Virus record (IMG/VR): IMGVR_UViG_3300011113_000163
Coordinates: 1-62,057 of that record
From: a virus
Length of the DNA: 62,057 nucleotides
Direction: 5' to 3' (one strand)
The translations under genes were made by a program, and so were the position numbers. The notes under the pieces were generated by a model. It was not told where the DNA came from. It was given only the letters and a program-made list of their open reading frames with translations, and ran no database searches. Shown here in pieces: positions 9,601 through 19,600 of the stretch (its first letter is position 1; each line of letters starts with the position of its first letter).

Positions 9601-11191
9601 ATCTCCGATAGCCAATGGTGAACGTTCTAGATATGATTTATATCCAGTCGATTCAAATAAATTAGGTATGTTTTATAGCATGGCTGATCAGATTAATAAA
9701 GATATTTTTAATCATATCGGGCGGATAGAGTTGGATGATTATATCGGCGATCCAGATGATGAATTTGAATATACTTATCCTGATTTAGTATCGTTTTCAA
9801 AACAATACTGGAAGAAATTTTCTGATCGTAATGACTTGAATGCTTATATACGTATTTTTAGTCAGTTTGATTTTTCATTGTTTGAACAAATAAAACAATT
9901 ATTACCTGAGCGAGCCGATTATGTATATGGATTGCTAATCGAGCCACATGCATTGGAACGCGTTAAAATGCCTTTATATAAAGGAATGTCAAATGCACGT
10001 GAAAATAATATTGATATAGTAATTCAACCTTCGGTAGTATCTAGTAGCGGAGATTTTTCTCCAGAATATAATGCCACAATTGTACGTCCACTGTCATCAA
10101 GTTTTGATTTTATTTCAGAAAAGATCGGATCAATCGTAAGACCTTTATCGTCTAGTGCAGATTTTATTATTGAACATTCAGCTAGTATCGAGTATGTAGT
10201 TGAATCCGATTATTGTACTATATATACTCCACCGGTAGATGAACGTCCCTCAAGTACAGCTTCATTAGCAGATGCTTATAATAAAAATAGTGGAACATCG
10301 TTGCCATGGTCAACTTCAGCGCCATCATTTTTTATTGCTTTAAACGAGTCTGGAAGCTATAATGTATTTAATACTATTACTCCTACCGAAACTACTAGTT
10401 ATTTAATGACACGATATGCTGTAAATACTCAACATGATGTAGATTATGATTTTCGTGTGCGAATTTTATCTTCCGATGCGAATGGATCTTCGACTGGTTC
10501 ATGTACTGTTAAATTGTTAACAATTGATGAGGGTGGAGTATCAACGTTGTTAGATGAACATAAGATATCGTTGATTAATTATACTGGAACAAATTATCGC
10601 TCTGATGAAATATTGTTTCAAAATGTATTAGTTAACGCATATAATGATTTATATATAGCAGTTAAATTCAATAACTTGAATGTATCAGCTGACTTTATAC
10701 CTACTGTAGATCGTATAATTGTTACACGTACTATCAATGAAGTTTGCCATACCGGCACGTTTCCACTTATTGACGATTGTCGACCGAGTTATATTTATCA
10801 ACAAGATATACGATATTATTCTGGAAGTAGTACTTATAGTACTCGCGAAAGACGTAATACAGATCACTTCTTAAGCCAATCATTAGGTTTATATTATAGT
10901 TCAAGTATAGAACATGCATGCTATAAAGATGACTTCTTTACGCAAATAGAAAATTTATATTACGAAGGATGTCGTATAACAGCTCCAGATATTAACGTTT
11001 CAGTGCCGTTGGGTGGTATAGGATATGGACCTGTTGTCACTGTATGGATTACAAATCCAAATCAATTAATATATTCATTAACTCCTGGTTCAATTACGCC
11101 GGGCGGTAATACAGGTACTAGTGGCCCGATAGGCGGAAATACAGGGCCTGGACCAGGTAATTTACAGCCAGGTAACTTAATTATTAGATAA
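6695..11191 (+). CDS. Giant baseplate/tail structural protein with LamG-like domain
   Basis: At 1498 residues this is the largest protein in the window. Residues about 440-580 (NMIGHHFDILYTYIKAL, then NLPYLLKTKGTSRSVKALM) resemble the P2 gpI-type tail protein signature found in baseplate peripheral proteins. Residues about 590-845 look like a concanavalin/LamG sandwich with a Trp-rich strand. Around residues 1130-1165 an IVRPLSSS-x-DFI unit is repeated twice. The C terminus is a Gly/Pro/Asn-rich tail (GGNTGPGPGNLQPG). It lies three bases after the previous gene and ends before a late element. A role in the baseplate periphery or fibre attachment is inferred. A homologue of T4 gp8 or gp10 is possible but not shown. 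Confidence 0.65.
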   Translation: MLERFSNKDYILSTKGFVRGITWKQEDIEQLQLSTQTVLTQERPVVELHLYSPGGMYITGGVTTAFDFDRDKISVDYATFFNTVDIERGYYEVVSNIYRNLLGSEVDPLIQVKEISADRREIIVRLVPLDPARLAVNGNAIPAYLTANDSVFDKDIFLNFGKDRLLKVINQRNYSESNTLENNTIAFRLYQPLPADIVINDTLWVVESLSDSITDNVNVTTVPDDRVVNILRGPNFEYADDLATTTETDFQNWNSLLGSNLSTSQQIIDRYFSGSLGGVHLNVDYTAFENFVFYSSAYERLANFKYKLELIEYYDNQLNTLNNVALGSDDTALQNNIALTTERKDNVIGGFDGFERWLYNEPTASLTTHGASGSYIGTDGYAITPWPKYLSGSKYYLYDTNNTLAIAWYDGFSATASLYDEQNNNALVKTIPEHIRNDANNSEYELFINMIGHHFDILYTYIKALTDIYRPEENPKLGRSREVLYNVAESLGWKLTNGNQATALWKYKLGTNYDGTYQSTGSLFSKSNEDISTEVWRRIVNNLPYLLKTKGTSRSVKALMNAYGIPQTLLSIREYGGPSTTNETPSLIEDRFAYAVRLTGESQIYAHMHHVTSSIGRPWGIERGVIPIITHEIRFKPSVTQSMLLMSYAKDVAASIYVDDEYVNPFYVSSLSANGESLWHVILEHTASYSGSSNYGRVHFIMPDGGPTTVIDPLHAITPWTPIYDGDWWNFRLNYNTSGRHYNSGSNTDTLYQIKVQKKSDFVNAKVVHAVSASTVTATSGSHYQFWCSPTASYNILIGGNSGSTNNNDIYGLDAYVSTSLGLGSIPTMYKGNLQEYRAWLETVNDTAFNDHTINPTSYVSSISPTSSFDTLIRHFTLGTETKAYDLSLTGVSVISSSHPFRGLSNFGSESMPFEITGSVRGFQIPSNLQRGNFNVVEETYYVPGVSLGGNNFYSQKIRFDDNELVYNLSPIANGERSRYDLYPVDSNKLGMFYSMADQINKDIFNHIGRIELDDYIGDPDDEFEYTYPDLVSFSKQYWKKFSDRNDLNAYIRIFSQFDFSLFEQIKQLLPERADYVYGLLIEPHALERVKMPLYKGMSNARENNIDIVIQPSVVSSSGDFSPEYNATIVRPLSSSFDFISEKIGSIVRPLSSSADFIIEHSASIEYVVESDYCTIYTPPVDERPSSTASLADAYNKNSGTSLPWSTSAPSFFIALNESGSYNVFNTITPTETTSYLMTRYAVNTQHDVDYDFRVRILSSDANGSSTGSCTVKLLTIDEGGVSTLLDEHKISLINYTGTNYRSDEILFQNVLVNAYNDLYIAVKFNNLNVSADFIPTVDRIIVTRTINEVCHTGTFPLIDDCRPSYIYQQDIRYYSGSSTYSTRERRNTDHFLSQSLGLYYSSSIEHACYKDDFFTQIENLYYEGCRITAPDINVSVPLGGIGYGPVVTVWITNPNQLIYSLTPGSITPGGNTGTSGPIGGNTGPGPGNLQPGNLIIR

Positions 11192-11205
11192 TTTTAATGA
11201 TATAC

Positions 11206-11214
11206 ATATTTATT
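11206..11214 (+). promoter_or_regulatory. Late element copy
   Basis: ACATATTTATTAAAAAAT, ending 17 bases before the ATG of the 225-residue structural protein. Confidence 0.6.
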
Positions 11215-11231
11215 AAAAAATAAGGAATTTT

Positions 11232-11909
11232 ATGGGATATTTAGATAATAGTTCGATTACGGTAGACGCAATCCTTACTAAAAAAGGTAGAGAGTTGTTA
11301 GCCCGCGGACAAAACGAATTTGTAATTACGCAATTTGCATTAGCAGATGATGAGATCGATTACGGATTGTATAATACAGAACATCCGTTAGGTACTGCTT
11401 ATTATGGAGCTGCTATTGAAAATATGCCGATTGTAGAAGCATTACCAGATGAGACGTTAATGATGAAATATAAATTAGTAACGTTGCCTAGAGGCACTGT
11501 TAGAATTCCGGTTATATCTGTTGCTACTACAGAAGTAACATTAGAACCGGGACAAAGCTTTACAATTGCTCCACAAACTATTAATTTTAGCGGCGGCAAT
11601 TCTCAATACGGATATACAGCGATTCTAGCTAGTTCAGAGGCAGGTACAATTGTAGCAACACAAACCGCACAAATACAAATGGGGCCTACCATTCCTCAAT
11701 TTATTGGAGATAATGAAGCAGCACAAAGTGTTACAGTTGTAGGTCGTACATTTACATTTACTGCTGCTAATTTAATATTACCAACAACAACAACAATTAT
11801 GATTATTGGAAATGAAACTGGAGGTCGTGTTACAATCACCATAAATATTAATCCTGTACAGTTAAATAATATGCCTCAGCCAGGTCCGATAGCATTAGGC
11901 GGTGGGTAA
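11232..11909 (+). CDS. Conserved T4-like virion protein
   Basis: A 225-residue protein whose opening MGYLDNSSITVDAILTKKG belongs to a conserved but uncharacterised family in marine and freshwater T4-like phages. That segment is followed by a RELLARGQNEFVITQFALAD-type strand-helix. The remaining 130 residues are beta-rich with many Thr, Gln and Ile (immunoglobulin-like character). TAAGGAATTTT precedes the start. It begins a short run of structural genes between the baseplate and the resolvase. The molecular role is unknown. A baseplate or fibre adaptor is a reasonable guess from position. Confidence 0.75.
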   Translation: MGYLDNSSITVDAILTKKGRELLARGQNEFVITQFALADDEIDYGLYNTEHPLGTAYYGAAIENMPIVEALPDETLMMKYKLVTLPRGTVRIPVISVATTEVTLEPGQSFTIAPQTINFSGGNSQYGYTAILASSEAGTIVATQTAQIQMGPTIPQFIGDNEAAQSVTVVGRTFTFTAANLILPTTTTIMIIGNETGGRVTITININPVQLNNMPQPGPIALGGG

Positions 11910-11955
11910 TTAACTAATAAATTTAAAGTAACTACAACAAAAAACATAAAATAAT

Positions 11956-13314
11956 ATGGCATTAACATCACAATATCCGCAAGGATTTATAGATTGGGCA
12001 TCATCGACTCAAGGAGTTAATTTTAATAATCAGACAATTAACGGAAATGCGGTACCTGCATTTGATGCTGCGATACAAAATTTATTAAGTATTTGGGTAA
12101 GTTTAGGACGACCAGGCGGAGTTGCTGGATCAGGTACTGGCGCTACTACTTCGGGCGGTACTGTACCTCAAACATTTGGAACTTCGGCGATGCGTCCACA
12201 AATGCGTCCCCCGAGAGGTGGTAGAATTTGGACAATGTTTAATCCAGATGATGATATCTTACCTAATAACGTTGAAACTGTTACTAAAGGATTATTTTCA
12301 TGTAATTCCGGAAGTATGCAATATTTTTATACTTCATCTACAGAAACAGCTGTACAAAACACTTATTACAGAGAAATTTATACCGCAGATTGTAATTGTG
12401 GCGGTCCTGGAACTGAACCTCAATTTTCTATAGCATATGGTAATTTTAATGGATCAGGTTCTATAGATTTAACAGGTAATTTGAATAATGATACGCCATC
12501 ACGTGCTATTTATGCTCAATATGCTCAGTTATTATTAGAACCAAACGATTTTAAATTTACCATTAATGGACAAGATACTGATAGTATTTACGTATTAAAC
12601 TTTAATCGTGCACGTTGGAGAGAGCGTATAGATCCAGGGAACATTGAACTTAATTTGGCTATATTATCTGGATCGTTTTATGCAAATAACGTACATACAG
12701 GTTCCAATGTAAAATTAGATGGTACCGGACGTATTATACGATTAATTGATAATTCATCTACGACTGCTGCAGCGATTGGAGAGTCTGGAAAACGTTATAG
12801 TATTGTATCTGGAACAATCGACGGTGGTACGTCTATTCATAATTCAGCAGCACCTCATTATTACGGATTATTTTATCCTGATCATGGAGTTATGGTATTA
12901 GATGCCACTAAATTAGATTTATCGGCTTCTTTCAATACTGTGACTGGATCACAAGTGCAGGGCGATAATGCCATGAAGTTATTTACTTCTATATCAGGTT
13001 CGGCTCCGTTAGATGATGGCGCTACAACATATACATATGGTATACAAGCTCGTTCATCTGAACAAATTAAATCTACTTATTACTTTGTACGCGTAAAAAA
13101 TGCTGAGTATAACTATTCGAATAATCCTTCGTTTTCCTCAGGTTCATATGGAGATATGAGATATTCAACATTTATCAATGACCCTCAAACATATATTACT
13201 ACAGTAGGATTATATAATAATAGTAGAGAGTTATTAGCTGTTGCTAAACTTAGTAAACCAATATTAAAATCATTTACTAGAGAAGCATTAATTAAAGTTA
13301 AATTAGACTTCTAA
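11956..13314 (+). CDS. Virion protein sharing a C-terminal module with the next gene
   Basis: A 452-residue, beta-rich protein without a recognised family. The N terminus has a Gly/Thr-rich linker (GGVAGSGTGATTSGG) and then an Arg/Met/Pro segment (MRPQMRPPRGGRIW). The last 45 residues (YITTVGLYNNSRELLAVAKL) closely match the end of the following 615-residue protein (YITTVGLYNPQGQLLVIGKL). The two probably share an attachment or assembly module. The start has no clear Shine-Dalgarno, only AT-rich sequence. A tail or fibre-associated role is inferred from neighbours. Confidence 0.7.
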   Translation: MALTSQYPQGFIDWASSTQGVNFNNQTINGNAVPAFDAAIQNLLSIWVSLGRPGGVAGSGTGATTSGGTVPQTFGTSAMRPQMRPPRGGRIWTMFNPDDDILPNNVETVTKGLFSCNSGSMQYFYTSSTETAVQNTYYREIYTADCNCGGPGTEPQFSIAYGNFNGSGSIDLTGNLNNDTPSRAIYAQYAQLLLEPNDFKFTINGQDTDSIYVLNFNRARWRERIDPGNIELNLAILSGSFYANNVHTGSNVKLDGTGRIIRLIDNSSTTAAAIGESGKRYSIVSGTIDGGTSIHNSAAPHYYGLFYPDHGVMVLDATKLDLSASFNTVTGSQVQGDNAMKLFTSISGSAPLDDGATTYTYGIQARSSEQIKSTYYFVRVKNAEYNYSNNPSFSSGSYGDMRYSTFINDPQTYITTVGLYNNSRELLAVAKLSKPILKSFTREALIKVKLDF

Positions 13315-13326
13315 TAAAACGATGAT

Positions 13327-15174
13327 ATGTCAGCTACGCCATCTGTATTTAGACCAGTTCGGGCAAATGATGTCCATATACGACCATTTAAAGCATATAA
13401 AAATTATTTTGTTACAAATTTAACTGGTAGTACATGTACACCTGCAAATACTGCTTCAGCATATTATGCACGTACTGCATTACATAATACAGATTTAATT
13501 AACACAGACGACCCTACATCTACATTTTTATTAAATACGGACGGGTCAGACCAAAATATTGAATGGCGTAGTTTAGATCATCGATTCTACCGATATCCAT
13601 ATGATTGGGCTAGATGTAGTGAATTAACAAATCCTAGAACTAATTACAAGTTTCTATTTTATTCGGCATCTACGTTAGCAATACCATATTTAGATGCCGG
13701 TGAACGTATAAAACCAAACTCTGTTAGACTAGAAGCTACTGTATCTGGACAATATATTGATTTAATTGATGATGGTTATGGTAGTTTACGTGATCCGTTG
13801 ATTATAACAAGTTCATTTGCATCCGCTAGTTATTGTCGTATGTATTATACATTTAACGACGAATTTAGAAGGTTTAATACAAACTTTGGATTAAATGTTA
13901 ATAAAGATATCAAATTTATACGCGGCGGAGTAAGTGTACCGAGCATAGTTCGTAATGTAGACATTCAGCCAGGCGTTACTTTAGTTAACGGAACTACGAA
14001 CATACATAATTCAGGATTATCTGGTTATTTTGATGGTCAAAGTTATATACGATTGGCTGATAACGACATTTATAAACGTTTCAATCATTGTGATAGATGG
14101 ACAATATCATTCTGGTTAAACCCAGATTCTGCTTCTATCGCAGCTGCTACTTCAAGTGCAGGTACAATATTATCTAAAGGTTCTGTTGTAAAAGAGTGGC
14201 AAGCAGTACCAAACATGACAAATACTGGTACTGTAATGGGTTATGCTGATACGGTTTATAATAGACCTAATCCTTTTACCGGCGATTGGACTAATTATAA
14301 AACGCCAATGGAAGTATCTGTAGGTACTGCGTTAGATGTATTGTATGTTGAGTATGGATATGTTTCGAGTAGTTATGTAGAATCCTTAGCTAGCGCTCCA
14401 GCGTTAATGTTTAGATGTAGTGATGGTATATCTAGTACAGAAGTACGTGCACCTATATCAGGCTCAGAGTGGCAACATTATGCTATTGTATATGACGGTT
14501 CATTAGTTTCTATTTATCGTAACGGGTCTTCAACGGGTATTGCAGCTTCTATGCCAAAATATGCTACAGTTAATGCTGCCGATATAATGATAGGAGCAAC
14601 TGATACTAATTACAAGTATGGTTACAAAGGTAATATTGCTGAACTACGTTTTTATGATTATACTGTTAGTGATATAGGAATTCAGTCGTTAGCTAATCGT
14701 CATTTTCTATCAGCGTCACTATATCAAACAAACGTTGGCGGTAACGTATTTTATCGTAATGAGCAAATAGTAGTTACATCACCGTTATCAAAATATAATT
14801 CAGGTTCTGGATTATTTGCTAATGAATGGAAGTTAAATTATCGTGGACAACGTACGTTATATGAAAATGAAGTAATGGTACGTATACCGTCGGATGCTAT
14901 GAATATAAGTATGAATCCTACTGCTACTTATCGACGCGGTAGCGGTATTGATAATAATTGTAACACTGCACCGATGGGTAGCGGAGCAGAGCAATATAAC
15001 GAACCCGGCGAATTTAGGTTGCAAGGATTTTTATCAGGTAGTATGTTACCATATATCACTACTGTAGGATTATATAATCCACAAGGACAATTGTTAGTTA
15101 TTGGAAAATTAGCTCAAGCAGTACAAAAACGTGATGATGTACCGACTAATATAATTCTTCGTTGGGATTATTAA
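13327..15174 (+). CDS. LamG-domain virion protein
   Basis: A 615-residue structural protein. Residues about 228-465 form a LamG/concanavalin-like domain, with a GYFDGQSYIRLAD strand, WTISFWLNPDSAS, WQHYAIVYDG and NIAELRFYDYTVSD in the order expected for this fold. Such domains bind surface glycans in many phage adhesins. The final 40 residues repeat the C-terminal module of the preceding gene. The N-terminal 225 residues are unique. It follows the previous stop by 12 bases and ends just before a late element. A role in host-surface binding is inferred from the domain. Confidence 0.75.
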   Translation: MSATPSVFRPVRANDVHIRPFKAYKNYFVTNLTGSTCTPANTASAYYARTALHNTDLINTDDPTSTFLLNTDGSDQNIEWRSLDHRFYRYPYDWARCSELTNPRTNYKFLFYSASTLAIPYLDAGERIKPNSVRLEATVSGQYIDLIDDGYGSLRDPLIITSSFASASYCRMYYTFNDEFRRFNTNFGLNVNKDIKFIRGGVSVPSIVRNVDIQPGVTLVNGTTNIHNSGLSGYFDGQSYIRLADNDIYKRFNHCDRWTISFWLNPDSASIAAATSSAGTILSKGSVVKEWQAVPNMTNTGTVMGYADTVYNRPNPFTGDWTNYKTPMEVSVGTALDVLYVEYGYVSSSYVESLASAPALMFRCSDGISSTEVRAPISGSEWQHYAIVYDGSLVSIYRNGSSTGIAASMPKYATVNAADIMIGATDTNYKYGYKGNIAELRFYDYTVSDIGIQSLANRHFLSASLYQTNVGGNVFYRNEQIVVTSPLSKYNSGSGLFANEWKLNYRGQRTLYENEVMVRIPSDAMNISMNPTATYRRGSGIDNNCNTAPMGSGAEQYNEPGEFRLQGFLSGSMLPYITTVGLYNPQGQLLVIGKLAQAVQKRDDVPTNIILRWDY

Positions 15175-15179
15175 TCAGT

Positions 15180-15188
15180 ATATTTATA
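15180..15188 (+). promoter_or_regulatory. Late element copy
   Basis: ATATTTATATAAAAGG, ending 15 bases before the resolvase ATG. This suggests the resolvase is made late, with the packaging and virion genes. Confidence 0.6.
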
Positions 15189-15203
15189 TAAAAGGAAAAA
15201 GTT

Positions 15204-15611
15204 ATGGCATGGCATTCAAAGTCAAATATTCGTGCAAACGCGATTAAATATGGTTATCGTTCAGGATTTGAACATAAAATATCAGAACAATTAGAACAGT
15301 TAGATATCGATCCTAAGTATGAACAAACAGTTGTTAAATATACTATACCAGAACGCCAATCAAAATATACCGTAGATTTTACACTACCTAATGGTATATT
15401 AGTTGAGACAAAAGGCCGATGGATGACAGAAGATCGTAAAAAACATTTACTAGTTAAAGAACAGCATCCGGAATTAGACATACGAATTATATTTCAAAAT
15501 GCAAAATCTAAAATTCGCAAAGGGTCAAAAACTTCTTATGCAGACTTTTGCGATAAGCATGGAATTCTATGGGCAGAAAAAAAGATTCCAGAAAGTTGGC
15601 TAAATACTTGA
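15204..15611 (+). CDS. T7 endonuclease I-type Holliday junction resolvase
   Basis: A 135-residue member of the phage T7 endonuclease I family, which cleaves branched DNA to debranch replicating genomes before packaging. The catalytic set is visible as E23 (SGFEHKI), D58 (YTVDFTLP), E68 and K70 (LVETKGRW). The spacings of 35, 10 and 2 residues are the same as T7 E20, D55, E65 and K67. Length is close to T7 (149). An AAAAGGA site lies before the start and a late element before that. In T4 this job belongs to endonuclease VII (gp49), an unrelated fold, so this would be a functional replacement. It is followed by the primase after a 114-base gap. Confidence 0.9.
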   Translation: MAWHSKSNIRANAIKYGYRSGFEHKISEQLEQLDIDPKYEQTVVKYTIPERQSKYTVDFTLPNGILVETKGRWMTEDRKKHLLVKEQHPELDIRIIFQNAKSKIRKGSKTSYADFCDKHGILWAEKKIPESWLNT

Positions 15612-15725
15612 TCTTATGAGATTTTGTTTATAAATTCATGTAAATAAATTTTTATGAAAGTTATTGAATAAAACATTGTTAGTATGACAATGCTAATTAA
15701 TAATTTTATATTATAATATTAATTA
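15612..15725 (+). other. AT-rich gap before the primase-recombination pair
   Basis: A 114-base gap with no gene and no late element. A 6-bp inverted repeat (CATTGT at 15674-15679, ACAATG at 15687-15692) has no T-tract, so it is not a standard terminator. A TATAAT-like sequence lies in the very AT-rich end (TATATTATAATATTAATTA). Because primase and gp46/47 functions are needed early, an early or middle promoter could lie here, but no convincing -35 element is visible. Confidence 0.3.
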
Positions 15726-16652
15726 ATGAGTAAGTACTCACTTATTTCTTTGTTAGACTCTGTCTTAGGTAAAGGTAAGACTAATACTAATGATAACATT
15801 GCTTATTGTTGCCCATTCTGTCATACCCAAAAGAAAAAGTTAGAAGTTAATCTTATAACTCAATACTGGCATTGTTGGGTTTGTAATGCATCTGGTAGAA
15901 AGTTAAGCGTACTATTTCGTAAGTTAAATGTACAACGAGATAAGATTGCGCAGTTACTTAAGATAGTTGATGAAACTGAATACAAGCCTACAAAGACAAC
16001 TACAGATACACCCGTTGTAGCATTACCAGATGAATATCGTCCATTATGGATTATCGATAAAACATCACCCGAATATAGAAATGCTATTTACTATCTTAAG
16101 AATCGTGGCATTACTATTAAAGATATTCTTAAGTATCGTATCGGGTATTGCAGAAAAGGACCTTACGCTAAAAAAATTATTATTCCGAGTTATGATGCTA
16201 ATGGAAGTTTAAACTACTTTGTAGCTCGAGCATATTACGATTCGGACTTATTTAAACATAAGAATCCTAAAGTGTCTAAAGATATTGTCGGGTTTGAATT
16301 ACAGATCAATTGGACTATGCCCATTATACTAGTAGAAGGCGCTTTTGACGCAATTGCAATCAAACGTAATGCTATTCCGTTATTCGGTAAAACCATTTCA
16401 AACACGCTAAAAAAACGTATTGTAGAAAAGGGAGTAAAGGACATTTATATATGTTTAGATCTAGATGCTCGTAAGCAAGCGTTAGAAGCTGCTGAGTATT
16501 TTATTAGTAACGGTGTAAATGTATACTTTGTAGACTTAACAGATAAAGATCCTAGTAAATTAGGGTTCTTAAAAATAAAAGAATTGATAGACTTAACACC
16601 GCAGTTAACTGCAAATAGATTAATTGAAGAAAAAATATTATGTTTACTATAG
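15726..16652 (+). CDS. 61: DNA primase, T4 gp61-like (zinc finger plus Toprim)
   Basis: A 308-residue primase that makes RNA primers for lagging-strand synthesis, normally together with a gp41-type helicase (not in this window). An N-terminal CHC2-type zinc ribbon is formed by C29-P-F-C32 and C50-W-V-C53. A Toprim domain carries E204-G (LVEGAFDA) and D245-L-D247 (LDLDARK). Length is near T4 gp61 (342). There is no Shine-Dalgarno before the start, only AT-rich sequence. The last 13 bases overlap the start of the recombination nuclease gene, so the two are probably co-translated. No late element precedes the gene, consistent with early or middle expression. Confidence 0.9.
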   Translation: MSKYSLISLLDSVLGKGKTNTNDNIAYCCPFCHTQKKKLEVNLITQYWHCWVCNASGRKLSVLFRKLNVQRDKIAQLLKIVDETEYKPTKTTTDTPVVALPDEYRPLWIIDKTSPEYRNAIYYLKNRGITIKDILKYRIGYCRKGPYAKKIIIPSYDANGSLNYFVARAYYDSDLFKHKNPKVSKDIVGFELQINWTMPIILVEGAFDAIAIKRNAIPLFGKTISNTLKKRIVEKGVKDIYICLDLDARKQALEAAEYFISNGVNVYFVDLTDKDPSKLGFLKIKELIDLTPQLTANRLIEEKILCLL

Positions 16653-19600
16653 ACATTGGATTAGAGCGTATTGATAGAATTTATCATATCGCTGACGTAC
16701 ATGTACGCAACGTTAAAAGGCATGAAGAATACCGCCAGGTATTTAAAAAGTTATATGCTTACATAAAAAAGACAAAAACAAAGAATAGTGTTATCTACGT
16801 AGCTGGTGATATTGTACATGCTAAAACAGATATGTCTCCAGAATTAGTACATGTAGTATCTGATTTTTTTCAAAACTTAGCAGATATTGCACCTACAATT
16901 ATAATCTGCGGAAATCACGATTGTAATCTTAATAACGCGAATCGTTTAGATGCCATTTCCCCTATTGTTAAGGCCCTTAACCACCCTCAATTACATTATC
17001 TTAAAGACAACGGGATATATTGTATATCGGATGTACACTTTAACGTTATGTCTATTTTTAATAAGCCATCTGAATACATTAAAGCTAAGGATTTTGATGG
17101 AAAGTATAAGATTGCTTTACATCACGGGGCGGTTAATTTAGCACAAACTGATATAGGGATGACCTTAAGTAATACGCATGTTACTAACGAATTGTTTGAA
17201 GGACATGATTTAGTATTGTTAGGTGATATACATAAATTACAATTCTTAGATTCTAAAAAGACGATAGCATATCCAGGTAGTTTAATACAACAAAACTATG
17301 GCGAAGCACTACACCATGGTATTTTAGTATGGGACTTAGCTACTAGTACTTCTGAGTTTGTTGAAATTGTTAACGATCATGGATATTATACATTCGAAAT
17401 CGAAAATGGCGTTATACTTAATCCGTCAAATGATGTGCCTAAAAAGCCAAAGTTAAGATTAAAGGTTAAAGATACTGAAACATCTGTATTAAAAACGATT
17501 GTATCAGATTTACGTAAACAATATAAAGTTCAAGAAATTACAGTGCATAAAGTAAATGCATTAAGTAATTACGATCCTAAGCAAAAAGTTAATTTTGGTA
17601 ATATTAGAGACGTGGAATGGCAAAACAATGCTATTACAGATTATTTAAATGATACATATGCGTTAGATGAAGAGTTATTAGATTGTGTTAGGCATATTAA
17701 TCGTACCGTGCACGGTAAATTACCTGAATCAGAAATAACTAGAAATGCTTTATGGACACCTAAGATGTTTGAATTTAGTAACATGTTTAGTTATGGTAAT
17801 GATAATGTTATTGATTTTTCTACATTGAACGGCTCATATGGATTATTTGCTCCTAATGCTTCCGGGAAATCCACATTGTTAGATGCTTTGGCATTTTGTT
17901 GCTTTGATAGATGTAGTCGTACTACAAAAGCTATACACGTATTGAATAATAAACGTAGTACATTTGAATGTAAATTTCAATTTGAATTAGACGGTAAAGA
18001 TTATTTTATACAACGTACTGGAAAGAAAAATAATAAAGGTCATGTTAAAGTTGATGTAGATTTTTGGTATATAAATGAGTCTGGAGAGGAAATATTACTT
18101 AACGGCGACCAACGAGATACTACAAATAAAATTATACGCCAATATTTAGGCTCATATGAAGATTTTGTGTTAACAGCATTATCATTGCAAAGTAATAATA
18201 CTGGCTTTATTGACATGTCACAACGTGAACGTAAAGAGTTACTAACACAATTTTTGGATATCGACGTATTTGAACAACAGTATCAGATAGCTAATGAAGA
18301 GATTAGAGAAACAGCTGCATTAATACGTGAATATAAACGTACTGATCACAGCACGTCATTATCAGAAGCTAGTCAAACAATAACTAATTTAACAAAGTCG
18401 TTAAAAAGTATTACTAAACAAAAAACTGAGTTAGAATCAATGAAAGATGATTTAACTGAAATAGTAATCAATATGACTAAAGAGTTAAAGACGATTGGTA
18501 CTGGCATTGAAAAACCTGATAATATAAAAGCTAAAATCAATATAAAGCTAAGTCAACTAGATTCGTTAAACGATCAGTCTAACGAAATAACGGAACAATT
18601 AGATCAACTTGAAGATAATATTAATAGTATTGTAACCGAACTTGAAGATTACGATCGCGATGCCTTAGATGCTAAAAAGCAAGAGATATTAAAAAACATT
18701 GATACTCATCGCGATTTAACATCACGTGAAAAGTTATTGGAAATGGATATTGCCCATGCGGAAAAAATGGTTTCTAAATTAGAAAAACATCAATGGGATC
18801 CGAATTGTAAATATTGCATGGCTAATCCATGGTTGCAAGATACTAAAAAGGCTAGTGAACGATTACCGTTATTGCAAGAAGAATATAAAGCTTTACAAGC
18901 GGAGATTGAAATTATATGGCCTCAGTGTGATATGTATGACGTTAACAAAGAGTATGTACATTTAGGCGATTTAGAAAGTAGACATGGTAAATTTATTTTA
19001 AAACAATCTGAATTACAACTAAAAGATCAAAAATTAAAATCAGCAATTCAACATGTTAATTCGGAGTTACAAGAATTAGAACGATTGTTAAATGACTCGT
19101 TACAACATATTGATGACCTTAAATTTAATGAAGAAAAAAACGAAGAAATTTTAGAACATCAACAAGAGATTGCCGATTTAACAAACGAAATAAAATCATT
19201 AGAATCAAATATTCTTCAGATATCTGGAAAGATATTAATGGCAGAACAAGCTAAACAAGATGCAGAAAAGGCAATTGCTAGACTTCATGACTTAGAAATA
19301 CAGTATAAAGGATATGAATATTATTTGTTATCTGTTAAACGTGATGGCGTACCGTATAGATTGATAACAAAGGCTCTTCCACAGATCGAAGCTGAAATAA
19401 ATAATATTCTAGCGCAAATTGTAGACTTTTCTATTTTGTTAGAAACTGATGGTAAGAATATTAATGGTTATATTGTATATGATCAAGATAACTTTTGGCC
19501 ATTAGAATTAACATCGGGTATGGAGAAGTTTGTAGCTTCATTAGCGATACGTACTTCGTTAATTAAAATATCTAGTTTACCTAGACCAAACTTTTTAGCA

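Noticed and set aside
12122-12433. A 103-codon plus-strand frame inside the 452-residue virion gene
   Set aside because: It lies fully within a longer, better-supported gene in another frame and has no ribosome-binding site.
15674-15692. Inverted repeat CATTGT/ACAATG considered as a terminator
   Set aside because: The stem is only 6 bp, AT-rich and not followed by a T-run.
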